The notes under the pieces: model-generated
Told to the model about the DNA's origin: nothing
What the model saw: only the letters and a program-made list of their open reading frames with translations
The model's database searches: none
From: Candidatus Altimarinota bacterium
GTDB taxonomy: Bacteria; Patescibacteriota; Gracilibacteria; BD1-5; UBA2023
Assembly: GCA_023230505.1 (NCBI GenBank)
Contig: JALNXF010000003.1
Span: 1 to 64,000 of the forward strand
Direction of reading: 5' to 3'
Length of the DNA: 64,000 nt
Position numbers and translations under genes: made by a program
In this document: positions 1 through 12,126 of the stretch, piece by piece
Position numbering within the stretch: position 1 is the stretch's first letter
Layout of the letters: each line of letters opens with the position of its first letter

Positions 1-35
1 ACAAAAAAATATATACTTCCTCCCGCGTCCTTTTT

Positions 36-112
36 GGAGCCATAGCTCAGTTGGTTAGAGCGCCCGCCTGTCACGCGGGAGGTCGCGAGTTCGAGTCTCG
101 TTGGCTCCGCCA
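36..112 (+). tRNA. tRNA-Asp (GTC)
   Basis: Cloverleaf with a 7-bp acceptor stem (GGAGCCA pairing with TGGCTCC), D-arm TAGCTCAGTTGGTTAGA, anticodon loop CTGTCAC giving anticodon GTC, T-loop GTTCGAGTC, and an encoded GCCA 3' end. It is the first of two tRNAs before the tuf region. Confidence 0.96.
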
Positions 113-198
113 TTATAAAGCGAAATTTCGTTTTATAGGATTTTAATTTAGGAATAAATTTTTTATTCAATAAATTAATTTTTATTTAAAAATTATGT

Positions 199-275
199 GG
201 GGACTTAGCTCAGTTGGCTAGAGCACCTGCCTTGCACGCAGGGGGTCAAGGGTTCGACTCCCTTAGTCTCCACCA
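199..275 (+). tRNA. tRNA-Ala (TGC)
   Basis: Cloverleaf with acceptor GGGGACT pairing with AGTCTCC. The third pair is G-U, the classic alanine identity element. The anticodon loop CTTGCAC gives TGC, the T-loop is GGTTCGACTCC, and ACCA is encoded at the 3' end. Confidence 0.96.
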
Positions 276-306
276 ATGTATTTTACACTTTTAAGATAAT
301 ATAATT

Positions 307-519
307 ATGTGATTAAGAAATAAAAGACCAAGAGCTCTTAACTATTATGTTAATAAAAAATGAGCAAAATCTTGAAATAAGATTGATAATTGTATTAGAC
401 ATTACAAATCTCTTTTAATTAGAGAAGGGGAAGAGTGAGATACTAAATGGTTACAAAATGCTAAAAAAATAGTTTTGGCAAAATTTAAAAAGTATTCTAT
501 AAATGTTAATAAAATTTAA
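307..519 (+). CDS. small basic hypothetical protein, 70 aa
   Basis: Under code 25 this is an uninterrupted frame from ATG to TAA with three in-frame TGA codons read as Gly. The product is Lys/Arg-rich (starts MGLRNKRPRALNYYVNKK, ends KFKKYSINVNKI) and has no signal peptide or membrane segment. It sits five bases before another tiny basic ORF and about 160 bases before tuf, inside a translation-gene block, so a ribosome-associated role is a reasonable guess. I do not recognise the family. TGA use and codon bias match the neighbours, which favours a real gene. Confidence 0.5.
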
Positions 520-524
520 TAACT

Positions 525-611
525 ATGCCTAGATTAACAACTAAAGCTCATAAGAAATTAAGAAGAGCTACACAAAGAATTACTAAAAAAATGAAAAAAA
601 TTCAAAAATAA
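525..611 (+). CDS. very small basic peptide, 28 aa
   Basis: ATG to TAA, 28 codons. Eleven of the 28 residues are Lys or Arg (MPRLTTKAHKKLRRATQR then ITKKMKKIQK). It starts five bases after the preceding 70-aa ORF, which suggests translational coupling, and ends just before the tuf promoter. Size, charge and place recall small ribosome-bound peptides such as bTHX, but I see no specific similarity. Its existence rests on composition and context only. Confidence 0.45.
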   Translation: MPRLTTKAHKKLRRATQRITKKMKKIQK

Positions 612-613
612 TT

Positions 614-640
614 TTTACTTTTTTGTTTTTTTCATATAAT
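614..640 (+). promoter_or_regulatory. putative tuf promoter
   Basis: A perfect TATAAT (635-640) is preceded at 15 bases by TTTACT (614-619), a weak -35. The predicted start near 647 would leave an AT-rich leader of about 36 bases before the tuf ATG, with no Shine-Dalgarno. Confidence 0.45.
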
Positions 641-682
641 CGATACACTTAAATTTATATTTAATTTTTAATTTTTATATTT

Positions 683-1879
<1,197 letters not shown>

Positions 1880-1896
1880 TTATAGACTTATATATT

Positions 1897-1926
1897 TGTA
1901 GGGAACGATTGCTATCGTTCCCTACA
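1897..1926 (+). terminator. strong hairpin after tuf
   Basis: A perfect 13-bp stem (TGTAGGGAACGAT with ATCGTTCCCTACA) and a four-base loop TGCT. No U-tract follows, so it may act as an mRNA 3'-end stabiliser or processing site rather than a complete intrinsic terminator. Confidence 0.6.
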
Positions 1927-1972
1927 AGAAATAAGTTTATAACTTTATATTTATAATTTGTAATTTAATAAA

Positions 1973-2293
1973 ATGTCTACGAAACAAACTTGAAATATTA
2001 GAATAATAGTAAAAGCTTTTGAACACAAACTTGTGGATGATGCTGTTAAAAAAATTGTTTTGACTGCTAAAGATTCTTGAGCAGTTGTAGTTTGACCGAT
2101 TCCTCTTCCTACTAAAATAGAAAAAGTGACTGTAAATAGATCTACTTTCGTAAATAAGGATGCTAGAGAACAATTTGAAATCAGAAGACACAAAAGAATT
2201 ATAGATATAAAAGAACCAACATCTAAAACTCTTGAATTATTACAAGGAATAAATATTCCATCTTGAGTTGGAGTTGATATTAAAGTTATATAA
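1973..2293 (+). CDS. rpsJ: 30S ribosomal protein uS10
   Basis: Small-subunit protein of the 30S head, also known elsewhere as NusE. The 106-aa product shows the family motifs [49 protein letters not shown] and [20 protein letters not shown] encodes the Gly in GPIPLPT and in PSGVGV. Here it follows tuf instead of heading a long S10 ribosomal-protein operon; rpmB follows at 30 bases. The AT-rich leader has no Shine-Dalgarno sequence. Confidence 0.98.
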
Positions 2294-2323
2294 AAATTTA
2301 ATTAGTAATTTAAAAAAATAGAT

Positions 2324-2521
2324 ATGTCTAGAGTTTGTCAATTGACTTGAAAAAAGACTTCTACTTGAAACAATGTTTCACACTCAGTAAGAAGAACAAA
2401 AAGAAAATTTATTCCAAATTTATTTTGGAGAAATATTAAAGACCCTTTAACTTGACTAATAGTAAGAGTTAGATTATCTTCTAATGCTATTAGAACGTTA
2501 AAAAAACAAGGAGTTTTATAG
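2324..2521 (+). CDS. rpmB: 50S ribosomal protein bL28
   Basis: A 65-aa large-subunit protein with the family signature at the N terminus (MSRVCQLTGKKTSTGNNVSH) and the C-terminal IVRVRLSSNAIRTLKKQG. TGA supplies both glycines of TGKKTSTGNN. The usual length is about 60-78 aa. It lies between rpsJ and a tRNA-Leu gene whose 5' end begins eight bases after the stop, so mRNA and tRNA are probably processed from one transcript. Confidence 0.96.
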
Positions 2522-2528
2522 TGATTTT

Positions 2529-2613
2529 GCCCGGGTGGTGGAATTGGTAGACACGCAGGACTTAAAATCCTGTTCCTTCGGGAGTGCGGGTTCGATTCCC
2601 GCCCCGGGCACCA
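2529..2613 (+). tRNA. tRNA-Leu (TAA)
   Basis: A long-variable-arm (class II) tRNA. The acceptor GCCCGGG pairs with CCCGGGC, the anticodon loop CTTAAAA gives TAA, the T-arm is GCGGGTTCGATTCCCGC, and ACCA is encoded. It is embedded between rpmB and rpsP. Confidence 0.96.
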
Positions 2614-2680
2614 AATTTGATTAAAAATTAGAGTTTACTTTTATTTTTAATATTTATATTATATTTTATAATTCTTGATC

Positions 2681-2908
2681 ATGCTAAAAATAAGATTATC
2701 TAGAGCTTGAAGAAAAAATTTACCTTTTTACAAAATCGTTTTGACGGAGGCTAAAAAAGCTCCTCAACATTGATACCAAAAGGTTTTATGATTTTACAAT
2801 CCACTTACTAAGGATTTAAAAATTGACCTTGAAGAGGCAAATAAATACATTGCTACTTGAGCTCAATATTCTCCAAGTCTGAAAAAGATTATAGAAAGAA
2901 CTAAATAA
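2681..2908 (+). CDS. rpsP: 30S ribosomal protein bS16
   Basis: A 75-aa small-subunit assembly protein. Recognisable family features are MLKIRLSRAGRKNLPFYKIV near the start, YNPLTKDLKIDLEEANKYI in the middle and GAQYSPSLKKII near the end, where TGA encodes the Gly of the GAQ-S motif. It is followed at 28 bases by a KH-domain gene, the same order as the rpsP-khpA pair of many bacteria, which supports both assignments. Confidence 0.96.
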
Positions 2909-2936
2909 TTAATTTATCTTTTTAATTTAAAAAACA

Positions 2937-3173
2937 ATGGAAGCTACAGAATTTCTTAAATTTATTATTACATCTTTAGTGAAAAATCCTAGTGATGTTG
3001 AAATCGAACTTAAAGAAGATGATTTATGAACTTTATTACTATTAAAAGTAAGTAAAGATGATATTGGTACTATTATCTGAAAGGAAGGTAAAACAATAAA
3101 CGCAATTAGAACTATAATTAGAGTATTTGGTTCAAAGACTAATTCAAGATTAAATCTTAAAGTAGTTGAGTAA
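2937..3173 (+). CDS. khpA: KH-domain RNA-binding protein, KhpA-like
   Basis: A 78-aa single type II KH domain. The RNA-binding GXXG loop is seen as IIGKEGKTINAIRTI, with its first Gly encoded by TGA. Length and position directly after rpsP match KhpA (YlqC), which elsewhere acts with KhpB as a global RNA-binding factor. The final block RLNLKVVE matches the last beta strand. No KhpB partner is seen in this window. Confidence 0.88.
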
Positions 3174-3192
3174 TAAAATCAATTTAAAAAAA

Positions 3193-3222
3193 GGTCAAAA
3201 ATTAAATTTTTGACCTTTTTTT
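3193..3222 (+). terminator. intrinsic terminator of the translation block
   Basis: GGTCAAAAATT and AATTTTTGACC form an 11-bp stem (3193-3215), followed by a run of seven T. The A-run before it and T-run after it would allow function on both strands, but only the plus-strand operon ends here. Confidence 0.85.
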
Positions 3223-3292
3223 AAAAAAACTTTTTACTTTTTGGCTCACTTGACTATATTAATAATAGTTTAATTTTTAATTTTTGAAAAAT

Positions 3293-3712
3293 ATGGTTGA
3301 TATAGTATTTGCAGCACAGTGATTTGATACAACAGCAGTATATGAATTTGATGATATTATTAGAGTTGCAATTTCACTTATTATACTTTTTTCTTGAATT
3401 GTTGCTATTTTTTTCATTATTTGGTGATGAGTTATGTTAATTTTATCCGGAGGAAAAGAAGATAAAGTAAAACCAGCCGTAAATAGCATAAAATATGCCG
3501 TTATTTGATTGATTGTTATAATTTTGTCAGTATTCCTCACTCCAAAGTTTTGAGACATGCTAGGACTAAATGTATCGAAATATGTTTCTCCAGATGTTAT
3601 TTTTTCTACAATCAAGGATTTATCAAACAAATTCTTCTGAACTAAAAATGATGTCAACATAGACTCAACTCCAACCGACAGCGCCCTTCCAGCTGATTTC
3701 TCTGATTTATAA
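3293..3712 (+). CDS. type IV secretion-like pilin, two membrane segments
   Basis: A 139-aa protein with two hydrophobic segments (about residues 23-48 and 64-82) separated by a short polar loop MLILSGGKEDKVKPAVNSIK. This layout matches the VirB2/TrbC-type pilin family that is abundant in CPR genomes. Several glycines in the first segment are TGA-coded. The C-terminal tail is polar (NKFFGTKNDVNIDSTPTD). It is a single gene with a TTGACT-like element near 3250 and a shared terminator downstream. Four relatives lie at 16.8-18.5 kb. The pilus role is inferred from topology. Confidence 0.65.
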
Positions 3713-3727
3713 ATCTTCTTTATATAA

Positions 3728-3760
3728 AAAAATTCCAAAATTACTTTTGGAACTTTTTTA
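3728..3760. terminator. bidirectional terminator between convergent genes
   Basis: TTCCAAAA (3733-3740) pairs with TTTTGGAA (3745-3752), flanked by A and T runs. It serves the pilin on the plus strand. The stop codon of the minus-strand prepilin gene lies in its loop (3741-3743). Confidence 0.7.
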
Positions 3761-4766
3761 TTACTTTCTCTTTGAGGACACTTGATTGTCAAAGGCAATC
3801 GTAATTTTTGTAGTAGGTATAGGATATATTTAAAACTTTATTATTTTCTGTTATTTTAAAATCCCTAATAGGGAAGTTAGATACTTCCTCAGCTCATGGC
3901 GAATTAGCTAGTACAGTATTCCAATCTGAAATATTGTAATATTTAGTTGCTCAATCTAGATATGGATAGATTTTTCAGGCGTCTATTATTTCTAGATTAT
4001 TTCCAGAAAGGTTTAAATATGTTCATGTAGGATTTTTTGTATATTTATAAATTTTTCAATTTCAAGAACTAGAGATATAAATATAACTTCAATTAAAATA
4101 TAGACTAGTTGGCTTAGATATACCATTTTCAATTCAGAGGAATTTATAAATATTTTTTGAAACAGTATCATAAATTAAAATTCTATCATTTAGAGTGTCT
4201 GTTATAAATAAATTAGTTCAATTCAAATAAACTCAAAATGGAGAATTTAGCTCGGTTCAAGTCGCACTTGTTGTAATTAAAGTATTTCCTGGATATCAAG
4301 TTCAAATTATTATATTTCATCAATTAGATATTGTATTTCAGGTGAAATCAATTGTATTTCAAGAATCTGAAAAATTAGTAGGATATGCAATTTGTTTTAT
4401 AACTAATTTATTTACTATAGGATTATCATCTATAATTCCAGAAAAACTGTCACAATAACCTGTAAAAGATTTAATTCATATAAAAATTAGAGGAAGAGCA
4501 GGGGCTTCTGGTTTTAAAAAATATCATGTTAAATAATTTCACCCAAAACTTGTTCAGGAATTAATTAATTGCAACTTTGAATTTCCAGTTAATTTAATTA
4601 ATTCATTTTCAAAAAGTACATTTCTTGTTTCATTTTGAAGCAATTTTTCATTTTTTAAATTATTTTTTACAGCACTTGATACGAATATGGTCAAAGAAAT
4701 CATTAAAATAGCAGAAACACTTACAGCTATTAGAATTTCAATTAATGTAAATCATTTTTTTACCAT
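3741..4766 (-). CDS. prepilin-like protein with NHL/propeller-like body
   Basis: A 341-aa protein beginning MVKKGFTLIEILIAV, a class III type IV prepilin leader; the Gly before the cleavage site is TGA and E is at +5. A 20-residue hydrophobic helix follows. The rest is much longer than a normal pilin and contains NHL-like blades such as LNGTNLFITDTLNDRILIYD and FNGSYIYISSSGNGKIYKY. It would be processed by the prepilin peptidase at 23.4 kb. The start is fixed by the leader, three bases after the dnaE stop. A minor pilin or adhesive tip is likely. Confidence 0.8.
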
Positions 4767-4769
4767 TTT

Positions 4770-7700
4770 TTACCATTTATTAATCCAATTTTGTAAATTT
4801 TTTGTGTTTTGTATAGATATTTTTGTATCTATAATTTGATTTTTTATATCAAGAAATATTTGAATTTCTCAAGCATCTTCTTTTAGCAAAAATTCTTTTA
4901 ATTCAAATAAATCCTCTTTTTTAGCAGTTGCGGGAACTTTTATTATAAATTTTGAGTTTTCTTCTTTAATAATAGGGTCTTCTCAGTTAATATTATCCGT
5001 ATACTCTTTTTGCTCGGGTTTTTTAACTTCTTTTTCTTCAATTTCTATTAAATAATTTATTTTATCTTTTTCATCAAACATATTTGATTCTCTTGCTTGT
5101 TGCCTTAAATATCAAATAGTTGTAGATCTTATACTTGATGGCAATATTGCTATTTCTGACATTGCTTCATTAAATTGAAGATTTCAATCAATAATAAGTA
5201 TTTTATTTTCTTCAATTGAATTTGCATATTTTTCATATTCTTTTGGAAAAATTACCACATTGAATTTAAAAAATGAACTATCGCAACTCACTATCATCAT
5301 TAATTTTCCTGTTTTTGTTTGAATTTTTCTAATAGAATTTACAAGTCAAAATAATCTTGCTTTTATTTCTTTTCTTCTCTCTTTTTTGACTTCTTTAGGT
5401 GGAGCTTGTACTTCTTCCTTAACTTCCTCTTTAATTTCCTCTAATTTTTCAACTTTTTCTTCTCAAGAGTTATTTTCATCCTCATCTATATTTTGTATAT
5501 CTGCAAAATTTTTTTCCATTTCAAGAAGCTCTTTTTCTTTCATCTGCCTATTAAATTTTATAATATGTTCAAGACCAGATGATTTTTGATTTAGATATTT
5601 TTTTAATCAATCAAGTCAATGACCAGATACGCCATATCATATTATCTCTTTTTCTCATTTGATTTTTTGTTCATAAGTCATTGGAGTAGCTTTTTCTAAA
5701 TCAAATTTCATATTTTCATAATTATCCCCAGAGTCAAAAAGTCATATTTGATTTGTCTGTTTTTTCTTTTCATTTTCTTTTAGATATGCCGTTATTTTTA
5801 ATACGGAAGCTATAAGACTAGCTCTTTCTCATAGGGTATCCAGAGCTCAACTAAGAGTTAGAGCTTCAAGACTTTTTTTATTTATAACATCAGAATTTGT
5901 TTTATTGATTAAATCAATTACCGAGCTATATTTTTCTTTCTCTCTTCATTTTATAATACTTTCAATTGGTCAATTTCAAAGTCATTTTATAGCCTTAAGT
6001 CCAAAACGAATAGTATTCTTATTTATATATGTAAAATGCTTCATAGACTCATTAATATCGGGAGCTAGTACATTTATTTTTTTAGCTTTACATTCATTAA
6101 TTTCGAGTGTTATTCTATCAATATCTTCCTCATCTGACACCATTAAAGCTGTCATAAATTCTACTGGATAATAAGCCTTTAAATAAGCTGTTTGATATGC
6201 AATCATTGAGTAACATGCTGCATGAGATTTATTAAATCAGTACCCAGCAAATGGCTCAATAATTTCTTCAAATATATATATTGCAAGTTCTTTTGGATTT
6301 CATTCGCGGACTGCTGCATCTATAAATTTCTCTTTTTGTTCCATAAGTAAATCTACTTTTTTCTTTCAAATTGCACGTCTTAGAATGTCGGCTTCTCAGA
6401 GTGAGAATCCAGCAAAAGCTTGAACTAATTGCATTATTTGTTCTTGGTAAACCGCAATTCATTGAGTTGGTTTTAAAATGGCTTCAAGTGATGCGTGTGG
6501 ATAAGATACTTTTTCTTTTCAATGTTTTCTAGCGATATAAGTCGGGATATATGCGAGTGGTCCAGGACGATATAGAGACACCATAACAATTATATCTTCA
6601 AAAGTATTTGGCTTTAGGTCACGTAAATATTTTCTCATTCAAGATGATTCAAACTGGAATACTCAGGTTGTATCTCCGGCTGCAAATATCTTAAATACAC
6701 GTTTATCTTCGTAATCAATTTTTAATAAATTAATATCGATATTATGATTTTTTCTTATAATATTCATACATCTATGAATGATAGTAAGATTTCTAAGTCA
6801 CAAGAAGTCCATCTTAAGAAGTCATAAATCTTCAATTGGATATTGAGATAGTTGAGTTATTATTACTTGGTCATCTTTTGGGGGATGTTGCAGAGAACAG
6901 AAATTTGTCATCTTTTCTGGTGCTATAATAACCGCACAGGCATGAACTCCGAGTTGCCTTACAGATCATTCAAGCTTAATTGCATTATCTATAATTTTTT
7001 TATATTTTTCATCTGAATTATATAATTGTTTAAATTCAGTACTTTCTTCTAGTGCATCTTTAATTTTTATTCAAGGCTTTGCGGGGATTAGTTTTGCGAC
7101 TTCATTCATCTCAGAAAATGGAAGTCATAAAGCTCTTCAAATATCTTTAACTGCTGCTCTGGCTGCCATAGTACCAAAAGTACAAATTTGAGCAACATGG
7201 TCACTTCAATATTTATTTCTAACGTATTCGAGTACTCTAGATCTTCATTCATCTGAAAAATCCACGTCTATATCAGGCATAGATACACGGGCTGGATTTA
7301 AAAATCTTTCAAAAAGTAATCAATATTTGAGTGGATCTATATCTGTAATTCAAGATAAAAATGCAAGAATTGCACCTGCAGCAGATCATCTTCCAGGTCA
7401 TACTGGAATATCGTTTGTTTTTGCCCAATTAATGAAGTCAGCTACAATGATAAAATATCAATTAAATCCCATCAAATCAACTACAACAAGTTCATATTCT
7501 AGCCTATCAATTATTTTTTTCTGATCTTCACGTAGTGTTTTTATAAATTCTTGTTTTTTTGGAGTGAAATATTTTATGGCAAGTTCTTGTAATTCTTTAG
7601 CTGACATTTGAGATAATTTTTTCTCAGGAGTAGGAATATCTACTTTTTTTATTAGTTCAAATAGTGTTTGCTCAGAAAAATCATATTCATATCTTGTATT

Positions 7701-8678
7701 TAATCACATCATACAAAGATATCTTAAATACCACTCTTCTTCGCCTAAACTCTTTAAATTATTACTTTTTATTTCTTCTTCTTTATATTTTTTATATTTA
7801 TTTTTTTCTTCCTCTCCTAATTCATAAATTGGGATTAGTGTATTTCCATAGGGAATTTTTATATTGATTTTTGAATTAATTTCTGATGTATTTGAATAAG
7901 CTTCTGGTGCATAAGAAAAAAGTTCTCTCATTTCTTCACTTTGTCTTAGACTATAATTTCAATCTATTAATGTAGATCTATCTGGATCATCCAAGCTTCT
8001 TCAGTCTCATATACAAAATAATAAATCCTGGGCTTCAGCGTCAGACTCATTTATATAATGACAATCATTAGTTCCAACAATTTTTAATCAATATTTTTTT
8101 GATAAATTTACAATATATTCGTTAACTTTATTTTGGCTTGGCCTATCTGGATGTTCTTGAATTTCCAAATAAAAATCATCACTTCAAAAAATTTCAAAAT
8201 AAAAATTAATTCTTTCCATTATATAATCTTCACTTTTTCCAGTGATAATCGCTTGAGCTATTTCTCATAAATAAGAACCGGATAATCAGATTAGATTACC
8301 TGAATATTTTTTTAAAATTTCAAAATCAATTCTTGGTTTATAATAAAATCAATCAAGCCGCGAAACTGTAGTAAGCTCCAAAAGATTTTTAAATCACTCA
8401 ATATTTTTTGCAAGTAAGACTATTTCATAAAATTCATTATCTTTATCTTTATTTCAAATTCACTTTTTTGATATAGAGGTTTCAAGTCATAAAATAGGAT
8501 TAATTCAATTATCAAGACAGGCTTTATAAAATTCAAAATATCAATATAAATTTCCACTATCTGTTATTGCCAATCCTTCAAAACCAAGTTCTTTTGCTTT
8601 TTTTACAAAATCCTTGGGTTTTCAGAGTCACTCAAGGATTGAATAATTTGTATGTACATGTAAGTGAACGAAAGACAT
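4770..8678 (-). CDS. dnaE: DNA polymerase III alpha subunit
   Basis: Replicative polymerase, 1302 aa. The N-terminal PHP domain starts MSFVHLHVHTNYSILEG. The palm shows GPGRGSAAGAILAFL and the catalytic PDIDVDFSDEGR at about residue 468, then FGTMAARAAVKDIGRALG, SVRQLGVHACAVII and GFNKSHAACYS. After the helix-hairpin region there is a Lys/Glu-rich linker, then an OB-like block (LFGLVNSIRKIQTKTGKLMM) and a C-terminal extension. Many conserved glycines are TGA. Downstream the prepilin gene follows at three bases, an unusual partner. Confidence 0.98.
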
Positions 8679-8700
8679 TAATATTTTTTTAAATTAAATT

Positions 8701-9300
8701 TTATAAATCAATTTTCCAGTTTTTTAGAGTTGTTTCTAGATTAATAGTATGTTCTCATTGTTTTGAATTATCTATCCATTTAACTATGCTATTTATTTTC
8801 ATACTTTCACTTGGAAAGGAAGTGTTAATTTGTATATCGCGCGTAAATCCCGTACGACATGATTTACTAACTAAATTTGTACATAATGTATTGTCCCAAG
8901 CTATTGAACTTGCTCATGTTTGATAAACCATTCAATTATTATCTAAATAAATTTTATTATTTGTGGATCATGATAGATACCAAAGAGACTCTTTTTGATA
9001 TAAAATACCTCATGTTAGTGTAGGAACACTAAAACCTGCTCAAATACAGTTAGAATTGTAATTTGCAACATTCCAACAATGCTCATAATCACTTGAAAAT
9101 TTAATCCAATTAGTATCGCGAATATTTGTTACTGCTTCAAGTCACTCTCTTGCAATATTTATAGCCTTTATTCTATTTTCTGTAGTTGTTGCGAGCTTTT
9201 GTCCAGAATTCACAATTTCATAAGTTCAAACTATTCAGATAGTTAATATTACAATTACAATAACAACTTCTATAATTGAATTACCTTTTTTATTAAACAT
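8701..9300 (-). CDS. pseudopilin-like protein
   Basis: A 199-aa protein beginning MFNKKGNSIIEVVIVIVILT. This is a short basic leader, Gly, then a hydrophobic helix with Glu at +5, the type IV pilin/pseudopilin pattern although FTL is replaced by NSI. The body includes INIAREGLEAVTNIRDTNW, a motif common in CPR prepilins, and Cys pairs. It is four bases downstream of a FecR-like gene and 22 bases upstream of dnaE, so all are probably one transcript. Confidence 0.75.
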
Positions 9301-9303
9301 AAT

Positions 9304-10764
9304 TTATGAATTATTATTTGCTCAAGTGCTAGTTTCAGAAGGAGCTGGAGTTGGTGTTGTAGGTGTTTCAGATGGAGCTGGAGTAATTTCAGGAGATTCT
9401 TTAACTATTGTAAATAAATTTGTAGATAGAAGTTCATCGTTAGTTCAATAATATTGAATTTTATAAAGATTTATTCCATCATTCATTGTTCAGTAATCCT
9501 TATTTGCAAAGTAGTACCAAGTTGTAGAAAACTGAGGGAATTTTGTTAATCTAAATCAATTTATTGTAATGTATTTTACAACTCATTTATTAACTTGTCA
9601 TACTATTTTAACTACATTTTCAGTAGTTTTAAAAGGATTGCTAACTGGTTCAATAATTCTAAAATCCTTATCGCTTATTGGATATGTTGTTACTGTTGGT
9701 TTTTCATTATCTTTTTTGTCATTATTTCAAGAAGAATAAACTATAATAACTCATTTTGTAAGTAAATTATTATCTTTATCATAAGCTTTATAGACAATAT
9801 TATTAACTGAATTTCATAAATTAAATCACTTAAATGTAAATTTATTTTCTGCTTTATTTAAGACTACTTCTTTATCATTTAATGTAATTTTTTCTACGTC
9901 ATTTGACATTATAGTTCATTCAATATCTACTAATGGTCAATCAACAGAAGCCTCATCAGTTGGATAAATAAATGAAATATATTTTTGATTTTTAGAAAGT
10001 AATGAACCTGAGCTAGTATTTCCAGTTCAAGATAAATTTCAACTTCAAGTTGATTCTAAATAATTTAATCAATTATGTCTTACGAAAAAATCTTCTTCCT
10101 TAAACATATCATCAATAGGTTCTACTTTGTCGTTAAGTTTTAGATTTTCATCTTTTAAATCATTATTTAAAATTGTTATTTTTTGCCCAACACCAAGAGT
10201 TACTGCTTTTTCTTTATCTCATGTAATATTTAAAGTAATTTGTGCACTTCATTTTAATACATATGCGTTACTGGCAATTGCATTTTGTGAGAATGCTAAT
10301 ACTGATGATATTTCTGGATCTACTGTAAAATTCTTCAATTTAATTTGAACTCATGCTGCATTTATTTCTGTCCAAAATTCTGAATTAAGCAAATTAAAAA
10401 CTTGTTTAGAATTACTTAACCCTTCATATTGTAATTCTCATCTTTTATCAAGATATGACATTGAATCATTATCAGGAAAGCTAATTTTAGCCTCTCAGCT
10501 CTCAACTTGAACTTTATTATCTGTTGAAAACATTTTTGTACTTCCATCAATTTCTTTTTTAGAATCCCCAGACATATAAATATATATTTTTGAGTTTTCC
10601 AGAGATGGTTCAATGTTAATAAAATTTCCCGTTCTATTTACAGTATTATTACCGCCTGAAAAAATAAGTCTAACAATTAAAATTATAATTCAAACCGCTA
10701 TAATTATAGGTAAAATAAAAGAAGAATAACTAGTTTGTACACCGCCATTTCTCATTCTTGCCAT
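9304..10764 (-). CDS. membrane-anchored FecR-like and Ig-like surface protein
   Basis: A 486-aa protein with one N-terminal membrane segment (about residues 16-33, FILPIIIAVGIIILIVRLIF) and a long exposed region. Around residues 60-230 it resembles FecR domains (GSAQITLNITG then VTLGVGQKITILNND). A beta-sandwich, bacterial Ig-like segment follows (PTDEASVDGPLVDIEGTI). The C terminus is Pro/Thr/Ser-rich and ends SGANNNS. ATG 10762-10764 places the membrane segment correctly; the ATG at 10746 would cut into the leader. It heads the transcript containing a pseudopilin and dnaE. The function is unknown. Confidence 0.55.
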
Positions 10765-10806
10765 AGAAAAAAATTTAAAAAATATTATATTACAAACAAT
10801 ATATTT

Positions 10807-10871
10807 ATTTTTTAAATCTAATCAAGCGAAAATACTGTTTTTTTGAGTTTATGTGAAAAATTTGAGTTTTT
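10807..10871. repeat. 65-bp perfect direct repeat, left copy
   Basis: Identical over 65 bases to 12127-12191 in the same orientation; the flanking base on each side differs. Its right edge contains two bases of the stop codon of the DUF4143 gene. It holds two TTTGAGTTT words and a TCAAGCGAAAATACTG core. Confidence 0.95.
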
Positions 10872-12054
10872 ATAAAAAATTCATTAGCTCTTCAAAACTT
10901 ATATAATTTAATTTAATATTTTTATATTGCTCTTTAAATACTTTGTATTTACTTTCTTTTACTTGTTTTTTATCAAATTTTATTTCGAAAGCTTCGCTTT
11001 CATTTAGTATGAAATCTACTTCATTTTGAGCTTGAGTTCTCCGAAATTTTATACTATCTCAACTTTTTTGTTTAAATAAAAATTCTCTAAAAAATATATT
11101 TTCTAAATAAGGTCATTTATCAATCCTAGAAGAGATATTATCAAAATTTCTAAGTAAACTATTTCTTATTCAAAGATCAAGAAAATATATTTTCGGCATT
11201 TTAGTTAATTCTTTTCTTATATTACTATAAAATGGCTTAATTAAAGCTATTTGAAAACTTTTTTGCATTACATAAATATATTTTTCTATGGTAGGTTGAG
11301 AAAGTCACAAAGTATTTGCAAGTTCATTCATATTTATAAGTTCTCCTGTTTGATTGGCTAATATTTTGAGTAAATTCAAAAATTTATCTTGATCTTGAAT
11401 TTTTGCCTCATAAATATCTTTTTTGATATAATCAAAACTATAATCATATAGTCTTTCTATTTTTTTCGTATTATCTTTTGTAAGTACTATTTCAGGATAT
11501 CATCCGTAGGTTATATATTCATCTAATAATTTATTAAAAAGATTTTTTTGAAGAGTTGGAATTTTTCTTGTTTTATAAAAAATATCTTTTAATTCATTCT
11601 CGTCTTTAAAATCGAGAAATTCTTCAAAATCAAGAGTATAAATATTAAAGACCTTTTTTCTTCAAATAAGAGAATCTTTAAATTTTTGATCAATATAAAA
11701 ACTACTACTTCAAGAAACTATCAATTTAATATTATCTTTATACTCATCAAAAATATATTTCAAAAAATTAGTTGGATTGTCTAAATACTGAATTTCATCT
11801 ATAAAAATAACTTGTTTATCTTCGCTTCCTGATCAAGTAATTTCAAATAATTTATTTGGATGAATATTGAGAAGAATTTTTATGTCAGGATCTTCTAAAT
11901 TTAAAAAATATGTTTTTACATCTTTTTTATCAAGATAATTTTTTATTTGTTTTAATAGCGTAGTCTTACCTACTTGTCTAGCTCAAATAAGTAGTAAGAT
12001 AAGATTATTATCTATCTCATTTAATATATTTTGATATATTTTTCTAATTTTCAT
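10870..12054 (-). CDS. AAA+ ATPase with DUF4143 domain
   Basis: A 394-aa ATPase. The P-loop is GARQVGKTTLLKQI (residues 24-37, first Gly by TGA), the Walker B is VIFIDEIQYLDNP, and sensor I is IVSGSSS. A winged-helix-like block follows (NELANTLGLSQPTIEKYI). The C-terminal DUF4143 region includes KIYFLDLGIRNSLL and the nuclease-like FRRTQAQNEVDFIL...AFEIKF. The length fits the family, which is scattered by transfer across bacteria and archaea with no firmly known role. It is a single gene bounded exactly by a 65-bp direct repeat, suggesting an acquired cassette. Confidence 0.9.
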
Positions 12055-12126
12055 TTTGAAATTATCCGATAATTTTAAAATACTAATTTGAAATTATTAT
12101 ATTTATTTCCAAAATAAAAGCAAAAG

